DNA of 64,000 nucleotides from the NCBI RefSeq assembly GCF_002006995.1, contig NZ_MRUL01000002.1:186001-250000 (forward strand). Reading direction: 5' to 3'. The notes beneath the pieces are model-generated. The model was not told where the DNA came from. It saw only the letters and a list, made by a program, of their open reading frames with translations, and did no database searches. Below are positions 9,392 to 18,557 of this stretch, piece by piece (within the stretch, counting starts at the first letter, position 1; each line of letters starts with the position of its first letter). This stretch comes from Izhakiella australiensis (GTDB lineage Bacteria > Pseudomonadota > Gammaproteobacteria > Enterobacterales > Enterobacteriaceae). Both the position numbers and the translations under genes were made by a program.

Positions 9392-10268
9392 TATCTACGC
9401 AGAGAAACGGCTGCCCAGCCCGCTGCGTCACACATGGCGACTGTTTTATCGCGATACCACCGCGATGATTGGTTTTTATGCTTTTATCGGCCTGCTATTT
9501 TTATGTCTGTTTGGCAGCCTGCTGGCGCCTTACGGCATTGATCAGCAATTTCTTGGCTTTCAGCTATTGCCGCCCTCCTGGTCACATTATGGCGACGTTT
9601 CTTTTTTCCTCGGCACCGACGATCTGGGGCGCGATGTTCTCAGCCGCCTGCTGAGAGGCGCGGCGCCGACGGTCGGTTCCGCCATCATCATTACGCTGCT
9701 TGCATCGCTGTTTGCCACGCTGCTTGGTATTTTCGCTGGCATAACCCACGGATTGCGCTCGGCGATACTTAACCACGTGCTGGATACTTTTTTATCGATT
9801 CCTTCGCTGCTGCTGGCCATTATCGTCGTTGCCTTCATGGGACCGGGACTCGACCATGCGCTGCTGGCGGTATTTCTAGCGGTTCTGCCGCGGCTGGTGA
9901 GAGAGATTTATAGCGCGGTACATGATGAAATGGAAAAAGAGTACGTGGTGGCTGCCCGACTCGATGGCGCTCGCAACCTGAGCATCCTGCGCTATGCCAT
10001 ACTGCCTAATATCGCCCCGCTGTTGGTATCGGAGTTTACGCGCGGATTATCAATGGTCATTCTGGATATTGCCGCGCTGGGCTTTCTCGATCTTGGCGCC
10101 CAGCTGCCCTCGCCTGAATGGGGCGCAATGATGGGCGACTCGCTGGAACTGATTTATGTTGCGCCCTGGACCGTTATGCTGCCCGGCGCTGCGATTATGA
10201 TTAGCGTCCTGATCGTAAACCTGCTGGGTGAAGGCATCCGACGCGCCATTATTGCGGGGGTAGAATAA
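9378..10268 (+). CDS. sapC: ABC transporter permease SapC
   Basis: Second permease subunit, 296 residues, DppC/OppC type. It has an N-terminal OppC-like extension with one membrane helix, followed by the conserved [18 protein letters not shown] segment and the EAA loop ([19 protein letters not shown]). The heterodimer with SapB forms the channel. It overlaps sapB by 14 bases, and its last base is the first base of the sapD start. Confidence 0.95.
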   Translation: MPSDNIYAEKRLPSPLRHTWRLFYRDTTAMIGFYAFIGLLFLCLFGSLLAPYGIDQQFLGFQLLPPSWSHYGDVSFFLGTDDLGRDVLSRLLRGAAPTVGSAIIITLLASLFATLLGIFAGITHGLRSAILNHVLDTFLSIPSLLLAIIVVAFMGPGLDHALLAVFLAVLPRLVREIYSAVHDEMEKEYVVAARLDGARNLSILRYAILPNIAPLLVSEFTRGLSMVILDIAALGFLDLGAQLPSPEWGAMMGDSLELIYVAPWTVMLPGAAIMISVLIVNLLGEGIRRAIIAGVE

Positions 10269-11260
10269 TGCCATTACTGGATATACGTAACCTGACCATA
10301 GAATTTATGACCGCCAACGGCCCGGTAAAAGCCGTCGATCGCGTCAGTTTCAGCCTTGCTGAAGGGGAAATCCGCGGGCTGGTCGGCGAATCCGGCTCAG
10401 GTAAAAGCCTGATAGCCAAAGCCATCTGCGGGGTAACACGGGAAAACTGGCGCGTCACCGCCGACCGTATGCGTTTTGATGACATCGACCTGCTGCATCT
10501 TACGGCTCGTGAACGTCGTAAGCTGGTGGGCCAGAACGTCTCAATGATTTTTCAGGAGCCGCAATCCTGCCTCGACCCGTCTGAGAGTGTCGGACGGCAG
10601 CTGGTGCAGGCGATCCCCGCTTCAACCTTTCGCGGGCGCCTGAGCGAGCGTTTTCGCTGGCGCCACCGTCGCGCCATTGAGCTGCTGCACCGGGTAGGTA
10701 TTAAGGACCACAAAGATATTATGGGCAGCTTCCCTTATGAGCTGACCGAAGGCGAGTGTCAGAAGGTAATGATCGCGATTGCGCTGGCAAATCAGCCGCG
10801 CCTGTTGATTGCTGACGAACCCACAAACGCCATGGAGCCGACCACCCAGGCGCAGATATTCCGCCTGCTTTCGCGATTGAATCAGAATAACAACACCACC
10901 ATCCTGCTTATCAGTCACGATCTGCAAACCATGAGCCATTGGGCCGATCGTATTAACGTCATGTATTGCGGCCAGACGGTGGAAACCGCGGGCAGCGAGG
11001 ATTTAATTACCGCACCCCATCACCCCTATACTCAGGCGCTGATCCGCGCGATGCCTGATTTTGGTCGCTCGCTGCCCCATAAAAGCCGCCTCAATACGTT
11101 GCCCGGCGCTATCCCCTCGCTGGAAAGCCTGCCGATAGGCTGTCGTCTCGGCCCCCGCTGCCCTTATGCACAGAAAAAGTGTATTGAAGCGCCCAGGCTG
11201 ACCGGCGCGAAAAACCATTTATTCGCCTGCCACTTTCCGCTGAATATGGAGGCACCGTAA
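10268..11260 (+). CDS. sapD: ABC transporter ATP-binding protein SapD
   Basis: Cytoplasmic ATPase subunit of 330 residues. Walker A GESGSGKS is at 40-47 and Walker B LLIADEPT at 179-186, and the oligopeptide-transporter C-terminal Cys-rich segment ([15 protein letters not shown]) is present. The ABC signature reads LTEGE (159-163) instead of LSGGQ; from memory the E. coli protein has the same departure (LTDGE), so it is a family feature and not decay. It pairs with SapF, and the two genes abut directly. Confidence 0.95.
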   Translation: MPLLDIRNLTIEFMTANGPVKAVDRVSFSLAEGEIRGLVGESGSGKSLIAKAICGVTRENWRVTADRMRFDDIDLLHLTARERRKLVGQNVSMIFQEPQSCLDPSESVGRQLVQAIPASTFRGRLSERFRWRHRRAIELLHRVGIKDHKDIMGSFPYELTEGECQKVMIAIALANQPRLLIADEPTNAMEPTTQAQIFRLLSRLNQNNNTTILLISHDLQTMSHWADRINVMYCGQTVETAGSEDLITAPHHPYTQALIRAMPDFGRSLPHKSRLNTLPGAIPSLESLPIGCRLGPRCPYAQKKCIEAPRLTGAKNHLFACHFPLNMEAP

Positions 11261-12067
11261 ATGGTCGAAACGCTGCTGGAGGTGCGTAACCTGAGTAAAA
11301 CCTACCGCTATCGCACCGGTCTGTTCCGTCGTCAGCACGTTGAAGCGGTTAAAAGCGTCAGTTTCACCCTGCGCGAGCGCCAGACGCTGGCGATCATCGG
11401 TGAAAACGGCTCAGGCAAATCCACCCTGGCGAAAATGCTTAGCGGCATGATAGCCCCCAGCGAGGGTGACATTGTGATTGACGATCATCCGCTGGCCTTT
11501 GGCGATTATGGCTATCGCAGCCAGCGTATTCGCATGATTTTTCAGGATCCCAGCACCTCACTTAATCCGCGCCAGCGCATCAGCCAGATTCTGGAGTTTC
11601 CGCTGCGCCTGAATACCGACCTGACGCCGGAGGAGCGGCAGAAGCGGATTATCGCTACCCTGCGCCAGGTCGGACTGCTGCGCGATCACGCGGCCTATTA
11701 TCTGCATATGCTAGCCCCCGGCCAGAAGCAGCGTATCGGTCTGGCGCGCGCGCTGATTTTGCAGCCAAAGGTGATTGTTGCCGATGAAGCGCTGGCATCG
11801 CTGGATATGTCCATGCGTTCTCAGCTGGTTAATCTGATGCTGGAGCTACAGGAAAAGCATGGGATTGCCTATATCTACGTGACGCAGCATCTGGGCATGA
11901 TGAAGCACATCAGCGATCAGGTGATCGTTATGCATCAGGGCGCGGTGGTTGAGCGCGGCGGAACCGCCGATGTGCTCTCCGCGCCGCTGCATGAACAGAC
12001 TAAGCGTCTGATTACCAGCCACTTCGGCGAAGCGCTAACCGCTGAGGCCTGGCGTAAAGACCGCTAA
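11261..12067 (+). CDS. sapF: ABC transporter ATP-binding protein SapF
   Basis: Second ATPase subunit, 268 residues. Walker A GENGSGKST begins at residue 47, the Q-loop is in MIFQDPSTSLNPRQ, the signature is LAPGQ (150-154) in place of LSGGQ, and Walker B is IVADEALASLD (171-181). LAPGQ is also what I recall for E. coli SapF. It is the last gene of sapABCDF; fabI follows after 151 bases with its own promoter. Confidence 0.95.
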   Translation: MVETLLEVRNLSKTYRYRTGLFRRQHVEAVKSVSFTLRERQTLAIIGENGSGKSTLAKMLSGMIAPSEGDIVIDDHPLAFGDYGYRSQRIRMIFQDPSTSLNPRQRISQILEFPLRLNTDLTPEERQKRIIATLRQVGLLRDHAAYYLHMLAPGQKQRIGLARALILQPKVIVADEALASLDMSMRSQLVNLMLELQEKHGIAYIYVTQHLGMMKHISDQVIVMHQGAVVERGGTADVLSAPLHEQTKRLITSHFGEALTAEAWRKDR

Positions 12068-12110
12068 CTGACTGAATCAGGTGATTATTTCAGCACGCTG
12101 CGTGGTCGGA

Positions 12111-12140
12111 TTAACGTCGGGAAACGAGTTGTGCTAGAAT
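12111..12140 (+). promoter_or_regulatory. likely fabI promoter
   Basis: A -35-like TTAACG (12111-12116), an 18-base spacer and an extended -10 TGCTAGAAT (hexamer TAGAAT at 12135-12140) lie in the sapF-fabI gap. This leaves an untranslated leader of roughly 70 bases before the fabI ATG at 12219. Hand-read only. Confidence 0.55.
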
Positions 12141-12218
12141 CGCCGGGTCGATTAACGCCGGTCGCACTTTCAATGGTTGTCGCGACCGCTACAACAATGA
12201 CTTATAAGGATTACAGCT

Positions 12219-13007
12219 ATGGGTTTTCTTTCCGGTAAACGCATTCTGATTACTGGCGTTGCCAGCAAACTTTCCATTGCCTATGGTATTGCGCAGGCAA
12301 TGCACAAACAGGGCGCAGAGCTGGCTTTCACCTATCAGAACGACAAGCTGAAATCGCGCGTGGAAGAGTTTGCCAAAGATCTCGGCTCTGACATCGTTCT
12401 GCCGTGCGATGTCGCCGAAGATGAAAGTATCAAATCGCTGTTTACTGAACTGGCAAAAACCTGGCCCAAATTTGACGGCTTCGTACACTCCATCGGCTTC
12501 GCGCCCGGCGATCAGCTGGATGGCGACTATGTTAACGCCGTGACCCGCGAAGGCTTTAAAATCGCGCACGATATCAGCGCCTACAGCTTCGTTGCGATGG
12601 CCAAAGAGTGCCGTCAGCTGCTCAACCCCAATTCTGCTCTGCTGACGCTTTCTTATCTCGGCGCAGAGCGCGCGATTCCTAACTATAACGTGATGGGCCT
12701 GGCAAAAGCCTCGCTGGAAGCCAACGTGCGCTATATGGCAAACGCGATGGGACCGGAAGGCGTGCGCGTCAACGCCGTTTCAGCCGGCCCGATCCGTACC
12801 CTGGCCGCTTCCGGCATCAAGGATTTCCGTAAAATGCTGGCCCACTGCGAAGCGGTGACCCCGATTCGTCGTACCGTTACTATCGAAGACGTCGGCAACT
12901 CTGCCGCCTTCCTGTGTTCCGACCTTGCTGGCGGTATTACCGGTGAGGTCGTTCATGTCGATGGCGGCTTTAGCATTGCCGCAATGAATGAGCTGGAGCT
13001 GAAATAA
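12219..13007 (+). CDS. fabI: enoyl-[acyl-carrier-protein] reductase (NADH) FabI
   Basis: Cytoplasmic enzyme of 262 residues that catalyses the last reduction of each fatty-acid elongation cycle: trans-2-enoyl-ACP to acyl-ACP using NADH. It is an SDR-fold protein with the family's divergent cofactor loop ([15 protein letters not shown]) and catalytic residues Tyr146, Tyr156 and Lys163 in [18 protein letters not shown]. Gly93 and Phe203, positions altered in triclosan-resistant E. coli mutants, are the wild-type residues here. An ATAAGGATTACAGCT leader gives a reasonable ribosome-binding site. The length equals E. coli FabI. Confidence 0.98.
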   Translation: MGFLSGKRILITGVASKLSIAYGIAQAMHKQGAELAFTYQNDKLKSRVEEFAKDLGSDIVLPCDVAEDESIKSLFTELAKTWPKFDGFVHSIGFAPGDQLDGDYVNAVTREGFKIAHDISAYSFVAMAKECRQLLNPNSALLTLSYLGAERAIPNYNVMGLAKASLEANVRYMANAMGPEGVRVNAVSAGPIRTLAASGIKDFRKMLAHCEAVTPIRRTVTIEDVGNSAAFLCSDLAGGITGEVVHVDGGFSIAAMNELELK

Positions 13008-13014
13008 GCTTCCC

Positions 13015-13043
13015 GGGTGGGACTTCGGTCTCACCCTCTCCCT
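13015..13043 (+). terminator. hairpin downstream of fabI
   Basis: GGGTGGGAC-TTCG-GTCTCACCC forms a 9-pair stem (one G-U) closed by a stable UUCG tetraloop directly after the fabI stop. The following tract (TCTCCCTTCC) is pyrimidine-rich but not a clean U run, so termination may be partial. Confidence 0.65.
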
Positions 13044-13195
13044 TCCTGCTTTGCCATGTCGTTATAGCCTCCTGCTATTAATTAGTGCTGAAGATTATTT
13101 TGTCTGACCGCCAGGCCAGGCGAGGATAGTCCTGAGATTGCATTCTGCCGCCGCCAGACTCCGCTCTGCCTGCGCCGATCACAAGGACTTTCCCC

Positions 13196-14329
13196 ATGGA
13201 ATCACGCCGTTTGTCCGGCAACAATCACTGGTACCACGAAACGCTTGCCACCGGACGCGCTGACACGCCGCCATTAGTGCCGGAAGCCGCCGTTGCGGCC
13301 GATCCCTTTCTTCTGGGCGCTGCGGATAAGGCCAGCCCCCAGCTACAACAGTTCATAGATACACAGCGCCCCATGCTGCAAACCGCCAGGGAACTTTATC
13401 AGCAACTTTTCCCGGCGCAGGTAACCACCAACCGTCTGAATACTCTGACGCTTTATGATCGTCTGAGTAGCGCATTAACGGTCGCGCAGGTTACCGGTAT
13501 TCAGCGCCTGTGCAATCATTACGCCGCCAGGCTCAATCCGCTGCCCGGACCGGACTCCTCGCGCGAAAGTAACCGGCGACTGACGCAGATAACCGAATAT
13601 GCCAGGCTGATGAGCAGCCAGCCTTCGAGGCTCGATGCCATGGCGCTGCAACGCCTTGAAGAGGCTGGTCTGACGCTGCCCGATATTATCACCTTCCACC
13701 AGCTGATTGGCTATGTCTGCTATCAGGCGCGCATTGTCGCCGGCATCCACGCCCTTAGCGGGCAGCCCGTGCGCTGGCTGCCCGGTCAGAATATTAGCCC
13801 GGATGCCCCTTCTGTGGCGGTGAAAGAAGGCGATATCTGGCAGCCGCGCTTACACTACCCGCAAACCAGCTATCTCTCAGACAGACAAAGTGACATTGTC
13901 ACCCAATGCGCCCGGCAGCATTTTCCCACGGGCGCGCTGAATCTGCTGGTACAGGACGAAAAGGTTTTACTGGCGATGAGTAAGCTGCAGCGGCTGACAG
14001 ACGACATCAGCCCGCTGGCTCAGGCCGTCTGCGCATCGATTAACGGCAGCGGCTGGTGCCTGCAACAATATTCCGATCCGCGACGGCGGGAAATATTACA
14101 GGCCGGAATTGATGATTTGCCTGCCGCCGCCTTTAATGCCGAAGAACGGGCGGTGATTAACCTCGCCGCCTGGCTGACGCGAACGCCGGATCGTCTCAGC
14201 GCCGCCCATTTGCAGCCATTACAGCAAACAATGTCATTGCAACAAATCTGGCAGCTCATTCAACAGATAGCTATCGCTAACTGGCAAAACCGCCTGTTGC
14301 AGACGCTGGGTTCGCTGTCGCCGCAATAA
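13196..14329 (+). CDS. yciW: YciW-like CMD domain protein (peroxidase-related)
   Basis: Protein of 377 residues resembling E. coli YciW over its length; the N-terminal GNNHWYHET and DPFLLGAADK segments are characteristic. It belongs to the carboxymuconolactone-decarboxylase/AhpD-like fold group, but I see no AhpD-type CxxC redox pair, so peroxidase activity cannot be assumed. In E. coli yciW has been linked to cysteine metabolism and the CysB regulon; that is not visible here. A CAAGGAC ribosome-binding site precedes the ATG. Its 3' end overlaps the 3' end of the convergent LysR gene by 53 bases. Confidence 0.8.
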   Translation: MESRRLSGNNHWYHETLATGRADTPPLVPEAAVAADPFLLGAADKASPQLQQFIDTQRPMLQTARELYQQLFPAQVTTNRLNTLTLYDRLSSALTVAQVTGIQRLCNHYAARLNPLPGPDSSRESNRRLTQITEYARLMSSQPSRLDAMALQRLEEAGLTLPDIITFHQLIGYVCYQARIVAGIHALSGQPVRWLPGQNISPDAPSVAVKEGDIWQPRLHYPQTSYLSDRQSDIVTQCARQHFPTGALNLLVQDEKVLLAMSKLQRLTDDISPLAQAVCASINGSGWCLQQYSDPRRREILQAGIDDLPAAAFNAEERAVINLAAWLTRTPDRLSAAHLQPLQQTMSLQQIWQLIQQIAIANWQNRLLQTLGSLSPQ

Positions 14330-15233
14330 TCGCCGCGCGAGCGGCGTCAAAAAAGCGTTGCGCCAGCGGTGTGGCGCGCCCCGGTCCGGCAATCGCCACG
14401 GCACCATAGCGCGCCATTGGCGAAATGTCGAGCGGCACGGCGTGCAGTGAGGGCATCATTCCCGGCAATAAATGCCCGACTGGCGATAATGCGCAGCCAA
14501 GCCCGCAGTGTACCGCCTGCATCAGCTGAAAGATCGAACTACTTTCCAGCACCACCCGCGGCGTCACGCCCGCATCGCGGAACTGCGCGTCCAGATAGCG
14601 ACGAAAATAACGCGTCGGCTCGGCAAGACACAGGGGCACAGTCGCCAGCGCCGTGAGTGACAGATGCGGGAGCTGGCTATATTGCGCAAAAAAGTCCGGA
14701 TTAAAAATCAGCTCAACGCCGCGATCTATCAGCGGCTGGGCCTGAAACTGCAGGCCACTCAGCGTTGCCAGCTCAAAAAAACCGATGCCAACATCAATCG
14801 TATGGCTCAGCAGCGCTTCCAGTAACTGGTCGGCGCTCAGCACCGCCACGCGGTAATCCAGCTGGGGAAACTGCTGGTTAACGCTTTTAAGCAGCGCGGC
14901 CAGCGCAAGGCTACATTGTGGAACCACGCCAATGCGTAACGTCCCGTTGACGCCATGCTTAAGCGACTCCACCTCCAGCTTCAGACCCTGATAAACCGAG
15001 ACTATCTCACGCGCCCAATCCAGCACGCGCTCTCCCTCGGCGGTGAAGCCAGCAAAATTATTGCTGCGGTTGATGAGCGGAACGCCCAGCTCACGCTCAA
15101 GGTTTTTCAACCGCATTGATAAGGTTGGCTGGCTGACGAAGCTGGCCTCGGCGGCGCGGCCAAAGTGGCGCTCGCGCTCAAGATTGCACAGGTATATTAA
15201 TTGCTTAATGTCTATTTTGTTTACCTTTCCCAA
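14277..15233 (-). CDS. LysR family transcriptional regulator
   Basis: Regulator of 318 residues. An N-terminal winged helix-turn-helix (about residues 8-65, including RHFGRAAEASFVSQPTLSMR) is followed by a LysR substrate-binding domain (about 95-305). I do not recognise an E. coli orthologue. It is divergent from the small coiled-coil gene at 15534 and the FdhF/YdeP-type oxidoreductase beyond it. LysR proteins commonly control divergent neighbours, so these are candidate targets (inference). It is convergent with, and overlaps by 53 bases, the yciW-like gene. Confidence 0.85.
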   Translation of the reverse strand: MGKVNKIDIKQLIYLCNLERERHFGRAAEASFVSQPTLSMRLKNLERELGVPLINRSNNFAGFTAEGERVLDWAREIVSVYQGLKLEVESLKHGVNGTLRIGVVPQCSLALAALLKSVNQQFPQLDYRVAVLSADQLLEALLSHTIDVGIGFFELATLSGLQFQAQPLIDRGVELIFNPDFFAQYSQLPHLSLTALATVPLCLAEPTRYFRRYLDAQFRDAGVTPRVVLESSSIFQLMQAVHCGLGCALSPVGHLLPGMMPSLHAVPLDISPMARYGAVAIAGPGRATPLAQRFFDAARAAIIAATANPASATGGFAS

Positions 15234-15533
15234 AATCAGGCTGTCCGACTGAACTATAACAGAGGAACCCTACGCCACCAGCTAACTTAAGTAAGTTCTG
15301 CCCCGCTATCCTGCCTACCCCCTTATGCTGATAGTTGCCTGCTCTCAGTCCAGCGCGAGATTTTCATCAGCAAAGGTAACCTTATCCCAGGATTATTCTG
15401 AAGAACGCCTGAAGCTCTCGATTTAGCACTGTTTTTTTGTCAAATTGCAGCGAGTTAAAACGCACAGGCGTTTCAGGTAACCGTATTAGTACGTCATATC
15501 ATCACGCTATCGTTTTTTTTGACAGGAGGTTTT
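15234..15533. other. divergent intergenic region (LysR gene / coiled-coil gene)
   Basis: A 300-base gap between divergent genes that should carry both promoters and any LysR operator. A strong AGGAGGT ribosome-binding site for the rightward gene lies at 15524-15530. I could not fix promoter boxes or a definite T-N11-A operator by eye. Confidence 0.4.
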
Positions 15534-15788
15534 ATGTCTGACGCGCAGCGCATCAAGCAGTTGGAAGAGACAATTCACCAGTTAAAAATCGAAACCCGGG
15601 TGCTCAGGGAATTAATGCAGCAGCAGGTGGCCCTGAATAATATCAGCTTCAAGGGCAAGTACGACGAAGTCATTATTCATATGGCACAGGAATATGAAGC
15701 CCTTGGGCTGGAAGAAGACGACAATCAGGCGATGCGCGACGCGCTAAGGTCATATATTAAAGACAAGGCGGGCGACGAGCCGGCCTGA
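15534..15788 (+). CDS. small predicted coiled-coil protein, unknown function
   Basis: Protein of 84 residues with no family that I recognise. The ATG at 15534 is fixed by an AGGAGGT ribosome-binding site 3 bases upstream; an in-frame start at 15519 is less likely. The first ~35 residues form a heptad-rich charged helix (QRIKQLEETIHQLKIETRVL), and the rest is acidic and helical (MAQEYEALGLEEDDNQAM). There is no signal peptide or membrane segment, so it is probably cytoplasmic. It lies between a LysR regulator and an FdhF/YdeP-type oxidoreductase. Confidence 0.75.
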   Translation: MSDAQRIKQLEETIHQLKIETRVLRELMQQQVALNNISFKGKYDEVIIHMAQEYEALGLEEDDNQAMRDALRSYIKDKAGDEPA

Positions 15789-15799
15789 AACGTTAATAA

Positions 15800-15889
15800 A
15801 GCGGTCTGAATATTGCCGATGCGTCGCCGGGATAAATGTTAAAAAAGCAATACTCACCGGCCGATGTTTACGCCCCGGCGCAGACCGCT
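15800..15889. repeat. spaced inverted repeat in the 310-base gap before the ydeP-like gene
   Basis: AGCGGTCTG at 15800-15808 is exactly complementary to CAGACCGCT at 15881-15889, enclosing 72 bases that contain further GC-rich complementary blocks (CGCCGGG near 15825 and CCCCGGCG near 15873). It could be a termination or mRNA-stability structure after the coiled-coil gene. The rest of the gap, 15890-16098, is AT-rich and probably holds the promoter of the next gene; I found no clear boxes. Confidence 0.45.
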
Positions 15890-16098
15890 ACTGACGAAAT
15901 AAAAACCAAATGTTAACTCTACAAGGACTAAAAACAGCCATTATTTGCGCCAGCTCACATTAATTTACCCACCACGATAAACCAGACCTATCGCTCAATA
16001 CGTTCAATCAATTAGACAATTTATTTACCTGTAATCACACTGGCAAAACCAGCAAGTCATATACTATTAACAAACAGCCAACAGTTTTGCCGCTTATT

Positions 16099-18405
16099 AT
16101 GAAATTCAAATCGCAGATCAAACCCTACCAGTCAGCCGCAGGCGGCTGGGGTTCACTGGAAGCCACCACCCGCTTCGTGTTTGACAGCAAGCAGGTGATT
16201 AAAAATTTGCGCAATCTGATGCGCGTAAACAAAGCGAAAGGCTTCGACTGCCCCGGCTGTGCCTGGGGCGATGACAATAAAAGCACCTTCAGCTTTTGTG
16301 AAAACGGCGCCAAGGCGGTGACCTGGGAAGCCACGCGTCGCTATATTGATGCCGCTTTTTTTAAGCGTTACAGCGTGACCCAGCTGTATCAGCAAAGTGA
16401 CTATTTTCTCGAATATCAGGGGCGGATCACCGAACCGCTGCGCTATAACCGCGCGACCGATCATTATGAGCCGATCGGATGGGATGAAGCATTCGAGCTG
16501 ATCGCCCGTCATATCCGGGCAATGGACAATCCGGATCAGATGGAGCTTTATACCTCCGGGCGCGCGAGCAACGAAGCCTCATGGCTGTATCAGCTGTTCG
16601 GCCGCATGGCCGGCACCAATAACTTTCCTGACTGCTCCAATATGTGCCATGAAGCCAGCGGCACCGGTTTAAAGCGCAGCATCGGCGTCGGCAAGGGCAC
16701 TATCCTGCTGCATGATTTTGAGCAGGCGGACGCCATCTTTGTATTTGGTCAGAATCCCGGCACCAATCACCCAAGGATGTTGCACAGCCTGCGCCATGCT
16801 GCCGATCGCGGTGCGCGCATTGTTACTTTTAACACCCTGCGCGAACGCGGCCTGGAGCGCTTTGCCGATCCACAGAACCCGGTGGAACTTCTGACACCGA
16901 AATCAGGCGCGATCAGTTCAACCTATTACCAGCCCAATCTTGGCGGTGATATGGCAGCGATACGTGGCATGGTCAAAGCCCTGCTGGAAACCCATCGTCA
17001 GCGTATCAATGCTGGTGAAGCCGGTATTTTCGCGGATGCCTTCATTGCTGAACATACTCACGGAATGGAAGACTACCTGACCGCGGTGGACGCAACCGAC
17101 TGGCAAACCATTACCCGCCAATCCGGGCTTAGCGAGCCTCAACTGCGTCAGGCCGCCGCTATTTATCAGCAGGCTGAACGGGTGATTTGTACCTGGGCGA
17201 TGGGGATCACTCAGCATAAGCACTCGGTTGATACCGTGCGGGAAATCGCTAATCTCCAGCTGCTATTCGGCCAGCTTGGCAAGCCGGGTGCCGGCCTGTG
17301 TCCGGTGCGCGGACACAGTAATGTGCAGGGTAACCGTACGATGGGGATTGATGAAAAGCCATCTCAGGCTTTTCTGGATAGCATGGCGGCCCATTTTGAT
17401 TTTACGCCGCCGCGTGCAGCCGGTCATAACACCGTACAGGCGCTACAGGCCATGCTGCGTGACGAAATCAAGGTGCTGATTGCCCTGGGTGGCAACCTGG
17501 CCGCTGCCGCCCCTGACAGCCCGCGAACTGAAATGGCGCTGCAACGCTGCGGATTGACGGTCCAGATCAGCACCAAACTCAACCGCACTCATCTGGTGCC
17601 GGGAAATGAGGCGCTGATTTTACCGACAATCGGGCGTACTGAAGAAGATATCCAGGCCAGGGGCGCTCAGTTTGTTACCGTTGAAGACTCATTTAGTATG
17701 GTTCATGCATCGCAGGGCGTGGGTAAACCGCTGACCAGTACTCAGCGCTCGGAAACCGCCATCGTTGCGGGCATCGCGCAGGCAACCTTAGGCAACGATA
17801 AGGTTGACTGGCTGGCATTAGCCGCTGATTACAACCTGATTCGCGATCACATTGCCGCCACCATCCCCGGCTTTGCAGATTTCAATCAAAAATGCGAGCA
17901 GCCCGGCGGTTTCTGGCTGGGAAATGCCGCCGCGCAATACCGCTTTAATACCGATAACGGCAAGGCCAATTTTAGCGCCGCAACCCTGCCCGTTTCGCTG
18001 TTTCCGGCCATTGACGCCAGTGAAGTGCCTTTTACGCTGCAAACCCTGCGCTCGCACGATCAGTACAACACCACTATTTATGGTCTTGACGATCGCTATC
18101 GTGGCGTTTACGGACAGCGCGAGGTGCTGTTTATTCACCCTGATGATATGGCTGAGATGGGACTGCAAGCGGGCGAAAACGTCGATATTGAAACCTTGTG
18201 GAATGACGGTATCACCCGCCGGGTAGAAGGATTCAAGCTGGTCCCCTATGCCATACCTCGCGGCAACCTGGCCGCGTATTATCCGGAAACTAATCCGCTG
18301 GTTCCGCTGAGCAGCTTTGGCGATGGCAGCGGTACGCCAACCTCCAAATCCGTGCCGGTAAAAATTACCCGTTCCTACAGCAGTAACACGCTGCGTATTG
18401 CCTGA
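16099..18405 (+). CDS. FdhF/YdeP family molybdopterin oxidoreductase
   Basis: Protein of 768 residues closely resembling E. coli YdeP (759 residues), a formate-dehydrogenase-like oxidoreductase linked to acid resistance in E. coli. N-terminal Cys51, Cys54 and Cys67 (GFDCPGCAW ... FCENG) are suited to an Fe-S cluster. The molybdopterin-family blocks YTSGRASNEASWLYQL, NNFPDCSNMCHE (Cys179, Cys183), GQNPGTNHPRML and RGHSNVQGNRTMG are clear, as is the C-terminal molybdopterin-dinucleotide-binding domain (RSHDQYNTTIYGLDDRYRGV). There is no Tat signal, so it is probably cytoplasmic. Electron acceptor and true substrate are unknown. The ATG at 16099 lacks a clear ribosome-binding site. Confidence 0.88.
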   Translation: MKFKSQIKPYQSAAGGWGSLEATTRFVFDSKQVIKNLRNLMRVNKAKGFDCPGCAWGDDNKSTFSFCENGAKAVTWEATRRYIDAAFFKRYSVTQLYQQSDYFLEYQGRITEPLRYNRATDHYEPIGWDEAFELIARHIRAMDNPDQMELYTSGRASNEASWLYQLFGRMAGTNNFPDCSNMCHEASGTGLKRSIGVGKGTILLHDFEQADAIFVFGQNPGTNHPRMLHSLRHAADRGARIVTFNTLRERGLERFADPQNPVELLTPKSGAISSTYYQPNLGGDMAAIRGMVKALLETHRQRINAGEAGIFADAFIAEHTHGMEDYLTAVDATDWQTITRQSGLSEPQLRQAAAIYQQAERVICTWAMGITQHKHSVDTVREIANLQLLFGQLGKPGAGLCPVRGHSNVQGNRTMGIDEKPSQAFLDSMAAHFDFTPPRAAGHNTVQALQAMLRDEIKVLIALGGNLAAAAPDSPRTEMALQRCGLTVQISTKLNRTHLVPGNEALILPTIGRTEEDIQARGAQFVTVEDSFSMVHASQGVGKPLTSTQRSETAIVAGIAQATLGNDKVDWLALAADYNLIRDHIAATIPGFADFNQKCEQPGGFWLGNAAAQYRFNTDNGKANFSAATLPVSLFPAIDASEVPFTLQTLRSHDQYNTTIYGLDDRYRGVYGQREVLFIHPDDMAEMGLQAGENVDIETLWNDGITRRVEGFKLVPYAIPRGNLAAYYPETNPLVPLSSFGDGSGTPTSKSVPVKITRSYSSNTLRIA

Positions 18406-18416
18406 TTGTTCTATCC

Positions 18417-18443
18417 GCCCGTGCGTTTAGCGCACGGGCTTTA
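18417..18443 (+). terminator. terminator downstream of the ydeP-like gene
   Basis: GCCCGTGCG (18417-18425) pairs with CGCACGGGC (18431-18439) around a TTTAG loop and is followed by TTTA. It has a strong stem but a short U tract, and lies 12 bases after the stop codon. Confidence 0.7.
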
Positions 18444-18557
18444 CGGCGATGCCATGCCGTTGCCATCATCCTGACCCAGTCAATATTAACCTTGCCGCCT
18501 GCGCGCTATTCGCGTAAAACTGTCAACCGCTCTTAGGCCACTAAAACTGTTTAAATT

